Positions 7,936-16,768 of a DNA stretch of 19,049 nt are shown one piece after another. The position numbers were made by a program, and so were the translations under genes. Location of the stretch: NCBI GenBank assembly GCA_023091735.1, contig JALKBU010000983.1, positions 1-19,049 on the forward strand, in the 5' to 3' direction. Positions within the stretch are counted from its first letter, which is position 1. Each line of letters opens with the position of its first letter. The notes under the pieces were generated by a model that searched no databases, had not been told where the DNA came from, and saw nothing but the letters and a program-made list of their open reading frames with translations. This DNA comes from Trichomonas tenax (Eukaryota; Parabasalia; Trichomonadida; Trichomonadidae).

Positions 7936-8400
7936 ATGAGTCATCCATTAGCGAGTCCTTGGACTATTTTCTATCTAATTGAGCCAACAGACATGGAGTT
8001 CAAACCTGGCTTACATGTTCTCGGGAGATTTGAATCTATCGAACAGTTTTGGGATTTATACACTCATTTAAAGAAACCGAACAAAACGCCTAATCTTCTA
8101 CTTGGGTACTTCAATAAAGCCTACAAAATGGACCAACAGGATCCAAATTTGAGTTCTGGAGGAGAATTGAATATTTCAATTCCTAAAGAACTTATTATTT
8201 ATCAATGGGAGCGACTAATTTTCACAGCGATTTGCGGAACATTCGACCCTGCAATTGTTGGGTTCTCAACGAAATACAACGAAGGAAAAATTTCGATATG
8301 GGTCAATAATATGAAGTTCATGGACTTTGTTGAAGACTACATAGTAGACCTTCTTGGCATTGATACCGATGCTGAGGTAACACGAACATCATTCTCTTAA
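7936..8400 (+). CDS. Divergent eIF4E-family protein
   Basis: A 154-residue protein that aligns end to end with the eIF4E core. HPL at 3-5 and W9 match human HPL and W43. FESIEQFWDLY at 32-42 holds W39, equivalent to W73, which contacts eIF4G. W91 matches W130, and GKISIW ending at W122 matches the W166 segment near the cap phosphates. The two tryptophans that sandwich the m7G base are missing: the W56 position is F22, and the W102 region reads KMDQQDP. The binding acid E103 is therefore also uncertain. The partner-binding face looks kept while the cap pocket is altered, as in some atypical or class II eIF4E proteins. It may be a weak cap binder or a translational repressor. It is shorter than canonical eIF4E (about 217 aa) and lacks N- and C-terminal tails. 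Family assignment is strong; function is inferred. Confidence 0.85.
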   Translation: MSHPLASPWTIFYLIEPTDMEFKPGLHVLGRFESIEQFWDLYTHLKKPNKTPNLLLGYFNKAYKMDQQDPNLSSGGELNISIPKELIIYQWERLIFTAICGTFDPAIVGFSTKYNEGKISIWVNNMKFMDFVEDYIVDLLGIDTDAEVTRTSFS

Positions 8401-8624
8401 GATGAAATTCCGAATTATTTTATTCTTCCAGTTATACGTTTCATATTGATGTTCTATATTAGAATATCGTTTTTGTTTCACTCGCTTTTCTTGTTAGTAT
8501 TAATACTATGTTTGTTATAAATAGAAGTATTTGTTGTTGTTTTTTCAAGTTACAATCATTTAAGAATTCTAAAATCAGTAAAATCATATAAAGAAATTAG
8601 AATTTGAGAATGAAATTAAATTAT

Positions 8625-9014
8625 TTATGGATCAGAGCTTGTTGGAGCTGGTGTGCGGTATGGGAGTGGGACAAAGTTGTATGGAACAGCACCAACTGCA
8701 TGCGATTCAATGTTGCAGTCATCAAAACATCTGTTGAATTTCATGAATCCTTTATTAACAATATCTCCACCACCAACGGTTAGAATAGTACCACTGTTAA
8801 TGCAATGATCTGGTGACATAATTCCGGTATAAGAAGTGGCTCCACCAGGGCAAGTATCAAGGGGAATACCAAAGGTTTTACCAAAGTGAGGGATGACCCA
8901 CCACCATCTCTCTAGTTGCTTGGTGTACTTTGTGGAATTAGTGGAAAGGTTTAATTGAGGTAGGAATATGTTAGAAACAAGTGAATAGCATACATATATA
9001 TAGCTTGTATGTCG
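8625..9014 (-). pseudogene. ATG-less ORF fragment, possible decayed secreted or surface protein
   Basis: A frame is open for 129 codons from 9014 to a TAA at 8625, following an in-frame TAG at 9015-9017. The only internal ATG giving a sizeable product is at 8819. The downstream part is protein-like: ERWWVIPHFGKTFGIPLDTC, then CPGG, DHCINSG, VGGGDIVNKG, FNRCFDDC and a Pro-rich end PYRTPAPTSSDP. Four or five cysteines and the absence of basic runs suggest an extracellular domain. I do not recognise the family. Upstream, a different frame starting with ATG (MEKDFDILNDTSRVESNMT) runs into the same area, and AAAAAAGTGCATC lies on this strand at 9202-9214. A frameshifted gene is therefore possible. 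It could equally be a fragment or a chance open frame. Confidence 0.35.
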
Positions 9015-11640
9015 CTATAAAATATTATAATACAGGGCTTTAAATAATATTCCATTGTCATGTTTGACTCCACTCTCGAAGTATCATTGAGTATATCAAA
9101 ATCCTTTTCCATGCCATTGTTAATTTGCTACATATTGCAGATTGTAATCACTTAAGTATAAGAAGAGCACACTATTATGAATCAAGATATTTGTGTGATG
9201 CACTTTTTTGACGATGTATTCACGCTCAAATTTGGTGATGTTTTTTTCCTATTCACAAACTTGATATGATGAAAATAATACTGAAAATTAAACAAAAACT
9301 TGATTGCAAATATATTAATAAATTAGAAATTACAGGGTAAACAGAGGTTAATGCATATCACAATATGAAATACTCTTGAAGGCAATCTATTCGCATTTAA
9401 ATCGAGTATATTAATAACAATATTTATGATTCTTGATTCACAAATTCAAACAGCCAAATATCACATTAAATTTTTGAATTAAAAGTTCTCGAACTCTGCA
9501 AAAACAGCTTTGCCAGATGAACAGGTCAATCTACAAGTCACAAAGTTAATGCCACAATATAAAGAGAACTGTAATTGCTACATTCATATTCTTATGACAA
9601 CTGATATAAAAACTGAGATCATGAAAACACATTTTGAAATTTGAAAAATGAAGTGTCATCATTGGGTGCTTCGTGCGGGTAAAAAAGTGGAAACAACGAT
9701 TGTTTTTCCCTCAATTTTCCACCTTTTTTCCACTTTTTTGACGCGTCAGACGACGATTATTTTTTTTCAAAAATCCTTTTCATTCACCATTTCACTATGA
9801 TTACTGGTGTGTACTGCCAGAGAGATTGATGTTCCTTTCATTTATTTTCAAATTTTTTTGCAGTTTGGAAGAATTAGAAAAACTAACTTTTTATACACAT
9901 TGATTTATGCGTTTAATGTTTCAGAGCATAAAATTTAAAATCGAACATAGTAACATTGAGATGTGTATCAATGAATCCTACGTTAAACACTATTTTTTGC
10001 AAATTTGCATTTCGAGCTCAAGAGGGTATCTGACTATTTTGTATTCATTTATGTTCTAATGACAGTTAGCATTCGTGTATTCAATGCTTGAAATATATTT
10101 TTATTCTAAAATTCAGAAGATATTATTATTCATTCAACCAATTATTGCATTTAGTTGAAATAGATGATATAGATTTCTTATTCTGTTAGTTTTTATTTTT
10201 ATCTCATTGTGTTTATTGTGATTGGTTACCAAGATAAATAAAATTTAAAAAACATTGAATGAATTTTACTGTATTAGTGATTTATATTGTTGATTGATTA
10301 TCTCCGATAGGTGTGTGTATTGTTTCCATATTATAGTAAGTTTGTTTAATATTCTGTTATTACTTTCAAAATATGTTCAATGATTATGTGATCCTGAATC
10401 AATAATGATAGGTATTCTCATTTATTTGATAGTTCTGAAAATGTTTATAATGCTTCTGATCTCGTAGAAACAAATATAAATAATAACAGGTTTCAATCGA
10501 GGAAATAATTATAGTAATACAGTCCTAACACAATGTAGTTCATAGCAAATATATATATCAATGTTGTCATGATAAGAATAGTATAATATAAAACAAATTT
10601 CAAGATATATAAAAAGGATTTATATTAGAAAAGCTGTTTTAACCACAACTATACTGTAAGCTGTTTGCATTGTATTGGCAATGCGTTTTTCATGTGTGTT
10701 GTCTCTTGATAACTTTCCTGCTCTGATAAAATGAACGATCTTCATTTTATAAAAGTGACAGCTAATGGACATATTAAACGGGGCTCACAGGATAACCATA
10801 TGCATATACTCAGATATGTATATGGGATAATATACTTATTCGTGTATTTTCCATGCGTTCATCCCAAATTAGTTGGTCTATTGCAAATTCCGCATGTTGT
10901 GCAATGACTTAAATTACACCGTGCGCAAAATTGAAATACTGCTTGTTTCAACACATATTGGTGTCTTTGAGCACTCTAAAGCACCAGAATATGCATCAAT
11001 GATAATTTAAAACCTTATAAAAGAGTTTTAAGCCATTTGAGTGAAATATTGGTAATAGTAAATTGCCTATTATGGTAAATCTTTGAATAAACACACTGTG
11101 TAAAATATGCATACTGTGTGCACTATATATCATTTATAGAAAACTGAGGTTTTCTGTTGATCGAAATCTTCGTGATGCTGATATTATCAAAACTCTATTT
11201 ATCCTAGTCTACATCACTATAGAGTGAATGGAAAATGATTTTATTGTGGAAAAACTATATAATATCGGTAAATTATGCACGATGACACAAATCAAAGCAT
11301 TTTAATAGCTTTATGATATAATATAAGTATGAATTGATATATGGTTGTGTATTCTGTGAAGAATACACCATTTAATATACACTGCACACTTGAAAATGTC
11401 AAATGATAAATATCTAACACTAAAAATGACTATATACAAATACACTTCAACCTAAGTTGTCTATTTATGTATGTAGCTAGATAAATTGGATCGAAATATA
11501 GATGTTTCTGTTAAAATAAACCAGAATTGCGCATTTCTATCATTTTTGATAGAATTTTAAGTTCACAGTATCATCATTGATCATGCATTCACATCCTAAT
11601 CAATGAAAACGTTGTAAAATAACTTTGAAAGCCTAGATAA
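9015..11640. other. Long gene-poor AT-rich stretch
   Basis: I find no gene. The few ATG-initiated frames are short and of low complexity, for example a 50-codon frame at about 9653. Structure consists of the inverted repeat at 9681-9739 and several shorter stem-loops. Examples are ATAAAATGAA with TTCATTTTAT around 10730-10755, a bulged hairpin at 10954-10992, a 12-bp palindrome TGCAAATTTGCA near 10000, and a 67-nt imperfect hairpin at 11325-11391 with a perfect inner GTGTATTCT/AGAATACAC stem. Short stems are common by chance in DNA this AT-rich. Confidence 0.5.
9681..9739. repeat. 13-bp perfect inverted repeat with inner stem
   Basis: AAAAAAGTGGAAA (9681-9693) is the exact reverse complement of TTTCCACTTTTTT (9727-9739). 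Between them GGAAACAA-cga-TTGTTTTTCC forms a second possible stem. The arms resemble the AAAAGTG motifs found near several start codons. It could be a hairpin or a pair of facing promoter motifs. Confidence 0.6.
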
Positions 11641-11649
11641 TAATCCATG

Positions 11650-11757
11650 AGATTGAATATCTTTGAAAATGACTTGCTTCTTGTCCACATCATTCACTGC
11701 ATCAATCTATTGGAGAAAAATGGCAAGAAACACGTCATTTTCAATGGTATTCGATCT
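11650..11757. repeat. Long hairpin 1 of the 11.6-12.4 kb cluster
   Basis: The 34-nt arms at 11650-11683 and 11724-11757 are inverted copies with five mismatches. The best core is TTGAAAATGAC pairing with GTCATTTTCAA. The loop is 40 nt. Size and mismatch pattern resemble a small-RNA precursor, but no expression evidence can be seen here. Confidence 0.75.
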
Positions 11758-11873
11758 TGAAATATAGGGAAGCACTATACTTCACTTTTAAGAGTATGCA
11801 TCGAATACTTGTGCTCTGTAGATGCAATTTTCGTGTTTGCTATTGATTGGCGTCGATAATTTTATCCAAAAAG

Positions 11874-11975
11874 ATAAATATCATCAGAAATGATCAAATT
11901 CTAGCAAAAACTCTCCGGAACAGCAAATATCTGGAGAATTTGTGCCAGAAATTGTTCATTTTTGATGACATTTAT
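11874..11975. repeat. Long hairpin 2 of the cluster
   Basis: Arms of up to 46 nt (11874-11919 and 11930-11975) pair with roughly eight mismatches around a 10-nt loop. The inner 25-nt arms at 11895-11919 and 11930-11954 contain CTCTCCGGA against TCTGGAGAA. The outer part pairs TCATCAGAAATGA with the complement of TCATCAAAAATGA. It is the longest stem in the cluster and shares no sequence with the others. Confidence 0.75.
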
Positions 11976-12002
11976 TAGCTAATTATAATTATAAACTACA
12001 GA

Positions 12003-12081
12003 TCGCTTTGCTTGTCGAATGCCTTGACAAACTGATGCGCATAAGCTATCTGTTTGTCATGGCATTTGACAAGCAAAGCGA
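12003..12081. repeat. Long hairpin 3 of the cluster
   Basis: The 30-nt arms at 12003-12032 and 12052-12081 pair with only two mismatches around a 19-nt loop. The arm ends are TCGCTTTGCTTGTC and GACAAGCAAAGCGA, which match perfectly. CTACA (11995-11999) and TGTAG just outside could add five more pairs. It is the cleanest stem in the window. Confidence 0.85.
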
Positions 12082-12108
12082 GTAATGTAGAACGATAAAT
12101 GCAATATT

Positions 12109-12197
12109 TGAACTCGTGGCGTTTTCTACGACTCCGTGAGGTTTCTGCGCCATCCTGTATCTCAGGAACCTCAGTGAGTCGTAGAAAGTGGAGAGTT
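12109..12197. repeat. Long hairpin 4 of the cluster
   Basis: The 25-nt arms at 12123-12147 and 12163-12187 pair with three mismatches. The core is TTTCTACGACTC against GAGTCGTAGAAA, with a 15-nt loop. An outer AACTC/GAGTT pair across a small internal loop extends it to about 12109-12197. Confidence 0.8.
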
Positions 12198-12239
12198 GTA
12201 AAAGTCAGCGGAATGAGTTAGAACTGAGCGAATATCGAT

Positions 12240-12311
12240 GGCAATGACAGTCAACAAACCAGATATACGAAGAGTAGCTTCGTATCCAGTGTTTTGTTGA
12301 CTATTGATGCC
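12240..12311. repeat. Nested hairpin 5 of the cluster
   Basis: The outer stem AGTCAACAAA (12249-12258) pairs perfectly with TTTGTTGACT (12293-12302). The inner stem ATACGAAG (12265-12272) pairs perfectly with CTTCGTAT (12278-12285) around a 5-nt loop, with a 6/7-nt internal loop between the stems. GGCA and TGCC at the outer ends add further pairing. Confidence 0.75.
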
Positions 12312-12367
12312 TTGATTGTGATGAAATCGTTAGAAAATTAAGGAATTTGTAAATCCTTGAAGGACAA

Positions 12368-12440
12368 ACCGCCAGTTCTTCACTGATTAGAGAGATATTT
12401 TCACTGATAACTCTCAAAATCAGTGAAAAATTGATGGATA
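12368..12440. repeat. Hairpin 6 of the cluster
   Basis: TTCACTGATT (12379-12388) is the exact complement of AATCAGTGAA (12418-12427). The adjacent GAGAG and CTCTC also pair, leaving a 16-nt loop. Weaker pairing (about 6 of 10) continues outside on both sides. Confidence 0.6.
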
Positions 12441-12566
12441 ATGCACGAACAATATTCATAACGCACATTTTCCCAATATTTTTCAATTCTTCCAAAGTTA
12501 ATGTATTCGAATCGACAGCTAATTTCCTCATTCGATATTGATTTTAACTGATATAAATATTTGTAA

Positions 12567-12591
12567 ATTGCTCAATTTTCGCGATTTTTTT
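12567..12591. repeat. 25-bp repeat, inverted copy at 14050-14074
   Basis: ATTGCTCAATTTTCGCGATT followed by five Ts is the perfect reverse complement of 14050-14074. Flanks on either side do not align clearly, so the match is confined to this block. The pair brackets the inverted duplication at 12721-13412. Confidence 0.75.
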
Positions 12592-12720
12592 ATAACGTAC
12601 ATTTTTCACAATTTCAATTAAATCTTAAATTTGGCCTCATCACCATATCTAGTTTCTATTAAGCAACATTTATTTTCGAAATATGAAATATTGAAAATTT
12701 TGTTATGTCAAATAGAAGTA

Positions 12721-12835
12721 TTTAGACGTTGAACTTTTTTCCCCGTTGACTTTTTTGAGTTTTGCGATTTTTAACGAGTAAACCCTCTATCAAGCCAAAC
12801 TGAGAAGACATTTACGTGCTTTTCAGGGGTGCTGA
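12721..12835. repeat. Left arm of a diverged inverted duplication
   Basis: 12745-12785 matches the reverse complement of 13350-13390 at 39 of 41 positions (core GAGTTTTGCGATTTTTAA). Farther in, 12808-12835 matches the reverse complement of 13300-13326 with few differences (ACATTTACGTGCTT and GGTGCTGA). The two blocks are collinear with weaker similarity between and outside, so one segment of at least 110 bp was duplicated in inverted order. No intact protein is encoded on this arm. Confidence 0.85.
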
Positions 12836-12906
12836 GTATGTGTATAGCATTTGTTTGTCTATTTAACTTGAGGATCTCCATACCTCAATGTGATTTCATC
12901 GAATTT

Positions 12907-12990
12907 TGACATGTAAAATAACGAAAGTCACCATTTTTGACATGTATTATCTGATATTTGTCATGTAAAGTCGAAAATTTGATATGTAAT
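12907..12990. repeat. Cluster of TGACATGTAA-like direct repeats
   Basis: Four related words occur in about 80 bp: TGACATGTAAAATAA, TTGACATGTATTAT, TTGTCATGTAAAGT and TTGATATGTAATGT. They lie inside the loop of the inverted duplication. 12954-12971 is an 18-bp exact reverse complement of 7850-7867, and 12907-12921 is identical to 2197-2211 over 15 bp. Role unknown. Confidence 0.6.
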
Positions 12991-13299
12991 GTTACCAATG
13001 AGCAAATTTTGCATGAACTTGAGGTAGCAAAACAGTAGGAATGCTCGATGCATGAGCAATGGAACGCCGTTTGACTTGCGCGCGTAGCGTATTTTTTCTT
13101 TTCTGTTTTTTGATTTTTCAAGGGGAACTCTTGCAAAAATAAGCGAGCGAACGCTATAATAGTGAGATGTATTTGTTATAATTATCAAAGAGATTCATAA
13201 CAGAAGACCATTAATGATTTGTAATGGGTTTCTGTTTGTAATCATATCATGTTTAAGTAATAGCTTGCTAAGATCATGAAACAGATTGCACCACTAGAA

Positions 13300-13412
13300 T
13301 CAGCACCACAAGAAGCACGTAAATGTTTCATCATATTCGTCCAGGAAGGGGGTTTACTCATTAAAAATCGCAAAACTCAAAAAGGTCAACGAGAAAAAAG
13401 AGGAACTGTTCA
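13300..13412. repeat. Right arm of the diverged inverted duplication
   Basis: Partner of 12721-12835. This arm lies in an open frame that begins with ATG at 13276 and reads through the repeat (segment LLIKNRKTQKGQREKRG). The left arm reads similarly (GLLVKNRKTQKSQRGKK) but is interrupted by stops. The base changes are not obviously synonymous, so the coding likeness may only reflect the DNA identity. Confidence 0.85.
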
Positions 13413-15082
13413 GAAGTGTTTTAACTCTCAAATTTGGTTTTTAGCGACCAAAATTGACAAAATTAGCATTACCATTACCATTATGTAAATGTTATAATAA
13501 ATCATATTTTAAAAAGTGGATAAGGTTAAAAGTTACGTTTTTCACAATTTATTTGACACTGTTTACATTAATAAAATAGTATATATGATGCTAATTATTT
13601 TTCCATCGTTTTTATTTTTGAACACTTTATTTTTATTAATCAATAATTTCAGCAAATTCATTGGGAGGCTATGAGTATAAGTTGGTGTATCACATTAAAA
13701 ACATATAATATGTGCGTACATCTATGTATATTGTCGTCTCCGCAATGATTTCGTGTATTTAAAAATTAAGATATTGAACAAATATTCAATTAGGAGCTTG
13801 TATTATTTGTAATATGTTACTATGTTGTTGGCATGTGATATATTTATAATAAATATTGCTATTTACTCAATAATAAGCTGATATCAAATTGTTAATGAAA
13901 AATATGAAACGATATTATATATGTTTAACACTCCAACTATGTATGGCATCACATAAGAGTTATATCTGCCCATACATGTTTGATCTGGTTCTGATCCCCA
14001 GAGTTGATACACTTCTTGTCAAATTTGTCTTAAATTCCATCAAAACAATAAAAAAATCGCGAAAATTGAGCAATATTCCTTCAATGGAGCCAAAATTAAA
14101 TGATTGATTTGAATTTCATAACTAACGATAAACAGTTATCAATTGTGCTCTTTATAATATCTGTGAGATAGACAATCTAACGCATACATGTAATTTCGGA
14201 TTTTAATGCTTGCTGAGATTCAACAAATCAATTGTTAACTATGGTGTATTTTTGTCAAATTATTTTCTGGAGGATTCCACATATTGTGGAGTAACTAGAA
14301 CAAGTGTCCAGGAAGAAAGGGTTTGGTTCATCCATAATTTCATGTTTTGTTTGACGATTATTATTGAAATATTAAACAATCAATTTCAAATCTTTATAAA
14401 AAATTTATTCCAATAAAAGGGATTATATAGGGTGTCCGATCATCGAAACAACATTTAAAAACACTGATTACGCCGATAGATGGGCTATTGGTTAAAACAT
14501 ATATTTACATTGTTTGACATTCTAATCATGAAAGTGCAACCTATGAATATGAAAACAATTTTTATATCTATTTGTACACTGATAGCTATTGTATAGATTC
14601 GAGTACTTTAATTTAATTCATGCTGAATCATTTGGAAATTTGTCATTCCTTTGAGATGAAGAATCCCTGATAATTTTTTTCAACAAAAATGAAATTTCTC
14701 AATTTTTAAGCCCTGCGTAATTAGGAATCATTGCATTATGTTTTTATCTAACTAAAAAGCCAATTCAAGGACTCGAATCAGGACTGCATGCAAATCATAT
14801 TTTCATCAAAGATGTCTTCAATCATAAAAAGCTTGTTGACATCCAAATCTCTTCATTTACTGAATCAACTTTAATAATTTTTTTTCTTTTCATTTAGCGA
14901 TTTTAGAATCACACAATCAGACAATTTTATGGCTTCTACTAAAAGCAATCGAATCACTGAATAAGATTAATTTTTTTTTGAATTTCGATATTAACTTTTT
15001 ATTCCTGAGATAAAAATGACGTAAAAGTTTCTTCTCTTGTGTTTAACAATTTGTTGCATTTGCTTCAATAAAACTTGTTTAC
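13413..15082. other. Gene-poor AT-rich stretch
   Basis: Open frames here (around 13889-14107 and 14210-14416) are short, of mixed low-complexity composition and without recognisable motifs; I do not regard them as genes. The perfect inverted partner of 12567-12591 lies at 14050-14074. No tRNA or other RNA gene was recognised. The right end should hold the 3' end of the thioredoxin-like gene transcript. Confidence 0.5.
14050..14074. repeat. 25-bp repeat, inverted partner of 12567-12591
   Basis: Perfect reverse complement of 12567-12591, 1.46 kb away. See that entry for the sequence core and context. Confidence 0.75.
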
Positions 15083-16669
15083 TTAAAGCTCAGTGGTGAG
15101 ATCTGGCTCAACCTTCTTTGGCTTTGTTGTGTCAGTAAAGTTGAGCATTCCGTCCATACTCTTGACGTACTCCATCGCCTTCGCCTGCTCTTCTGGTGGC
15201 ATGTCTTTGGCTGCGAACAAGAGGGTGAACAATTCCATTGCAGCGCTTGCTTTATCCATGGGTGGTGCTTCGAAAGAGTACTCGAAAACAGAGTTCTCCT
15301 TTATCATTCTGAGCATGGAGTCCGTGGATCTGCCTCCACGCATTGGCTGGTCATTTGATTTGTTCTTTGCTGGATAGAAGTGAACGTGTGGGACACCAGG
15401 CATGAATGGGTATTTCTTCTTTGCGCTGTTCTTCATGATATCGATGTAGCCGAACTTGAGGTATGTGTAGTTGGCCAAGGATTTAGCGAAATCGATGTAT
15501 TCTGGGAAGAATTCGACGCAGTTGTCGCATCCTTCGCGCTTATAGAGAACAACAACATCGTATTTTGGATCCATGACGAACTTCTCGTATGTTGTGCCGA
15601 CGAGCATCTGGATGTTTGTATCAGAGACGGGTGGCTCTGGCTCACTGATGAACTCTGGCTTGATATCGCCAGTGAGGATCTTTGCCAAAATGATGCCTGC
15701 CTTCCTGACCCATGTCCTGAGGTTGAATGGCTGCTTGTAGACCTCTTGCGTGAACTCGCTTGCGGTGTCGTAGTAAAATCCATTGTCGTAGTTGAATGCA
15801 ACAACAGCGACTGTTGACTCGTTGAAGATGACGTGGCAGATGGACTCCGCGTAAGAGCGGAGGTTGCGCGGAAGGTAACCGACGACGAACTTCGGGTTTG
15901 CTAAGCCAACTTCGTAGAGGAAGTCTATCAGGTCGTCTGTGAGTTCTGGAGCAACGAGAGCAAAAACGATTGTGTCAGCACCGCGGAGGTCGGAGCTCAT
16001 GAGATTGCGGAAAATCGGATATGACTGTTCATACAAACCATCGCTCCATTCTTTCGCTTGCGTGATCGTTCTATCTTCGGCTCTGAAGAAAGCCATCTTG
16101 GTGTAGTTCATGCCGAGTGAGAGGAGGATCTGTGGCACAACGCACACGACGCCAATGTTCATCTGCGAGGAGCAATCGAATTGGAGAGAAATTGCGTTGT
16201 TGTAGCGCTCGGGAGTCGCAATGAATGCGAACGGAGTATTTCCGAGCTGTCCGTACATGTCAGCGAGGTCTTTGGCCGGCTCTGGCATTGGATCCAACAA
16301 CAAACTCAAGAGGAACATAACAGATGTGTCTACCTCAGGGTATGAGTACATGCCACAGAGGAGGCCAACGCGGTAAACGAAAATGCAGGGAAGCTGAAGT
16401 CCATACTCCTTGGCCAGAACATCAGCAGAGATTGGCTCAAGGAAATAGAAATCTGACTTCTCGCCGTAGTAGTACGAAGCCTCGATAATTGTTTGTTCGC
16501 GTGATTTCGTTTTTTCGTCGTCTGGTTTAAATGCGAATCCAACAACAGTCTTCAATCCGCGCGCTTTAGTTGACAAAAGGGACGCGTTGATCCTCGGAAT
16601 TGTGCACTCATCAGTCAGCGAGTAAGGAATGAAAAGGGATTTCGCAAAAGAAAGGAAAAGTAATATCAT
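15083..16669 (-). CDS. Secretory-pathway thioredoxin-fold protein, PDI-like, with CDNC active site
   Basis: A 528-residue protein. Residues 1-14 (ILLFLSFAKSLF) are a likely signal peptide. An N-terminal thioredoxin-like region (about 35-125) has no CxxC. A long middle region (about 140-340) is consistent with further redox-inactive thioredoxin-like folds. The C-terminal domain (about 355-470) is catalytic-looking: VVLYKREGCDNCVEFFPEYIDFAKSL with CxxC at 381-384 and a probable cis-proline at P427 (GVPHVHFYP). PDI family enzymes oxidise or isomerise disulfides in the ER. The usual motif is CGHC; CDNC lacks the histidine that activates the first cysteine, so the redox potential should differ. 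The C-terminus ends TTEL, not KDEL, so ER retention is uncertain. Codons often end in C or G, which suggests good expression. It lies 99 bp downstream of the mucin-like gene on the same strand. AAAAAGTGACAC directly precedes the ATG. Confidence 0.85.
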   Translation of the reverse strand: MILLFLSFAKSLFIPYSLTDECTIPRINASLLSTKARGLKTVVGFAFKPDDEKTKSREQTIIEASYYYGEKSDFYFLEPISADVLAKEYGLQLPCIFVYRVGLLCGMYSYPEVDTSVMFLLSLLLDPMPEPAKDLADMYGQLGNTPFAFIATPERYNNAISLQFDCSSQMNIGVVCVVPQILLSLGMNYTKMAFFRAEDRTITQAKEWSDGLYEQSYPIFRNLMSSDLRGADTIVFALVAPELTDDLIDFLYEVGLANPKFVVGYLPRNLRSYAESICHVIFNESTVAVVAFNYDNGFYYDTASEFTQEVYKQPFNLRTWVRKAGIILAKILTGDIKPEFISEPEPPVSDTNIQMLVGTTYEKFVMDPKYDVVVLYKREGCDNCVEFFPEYIDFAKSLANYTYLKFGYIDIMKNSAKKKYPFMPGVPHVHFYPAKNKSNDQPMRGGRSTDSMLRMIKENSVFEYSFEAPPMDKASAAMELFTLLFAAKDMPPEEQAKAMEYVKSMDGMLNFTDTTKPKKVEPDLTTEL

Positions 16670-16768
16670 TGTGTCACTTTTTAAGTATTTTCGAAATCAA
16701 ATTTCATGTGTGATAGGTCAGCATTAGTTTTATTCAAAAAATACATTATCATAACTAAAAAATAAACA

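Noticed and set aside
11650..12440. CRISPR array interpretation of the hairpin cluster
   Set aside because: There are no direct repeats of constant length; each stem has a different sequence, and the genes around are eukaryotic.
12301..12531. Minus-strand 76-codon frame over hairpin 6
   Set aside because: Low-complexity Leu/Ile/Ser composition with no recognisable motif, and the DNA is explained by the hairpin.
13276..13488. 70-codon plus-strand ORF with KNRKTQKGQREKRG
   Set aside because: Most of it is the right arm of the inverted duplication. The other arm has stops, and the differences are not synonymous, so a real gene is unlikely.
14590..14790. T-loop-like words (GATTCGAG and ACTCGAATC) suggesting tRNA genes
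   Set aside because: The flanking bases do not form a T-stem and no anticodon or acceptor stems are present.
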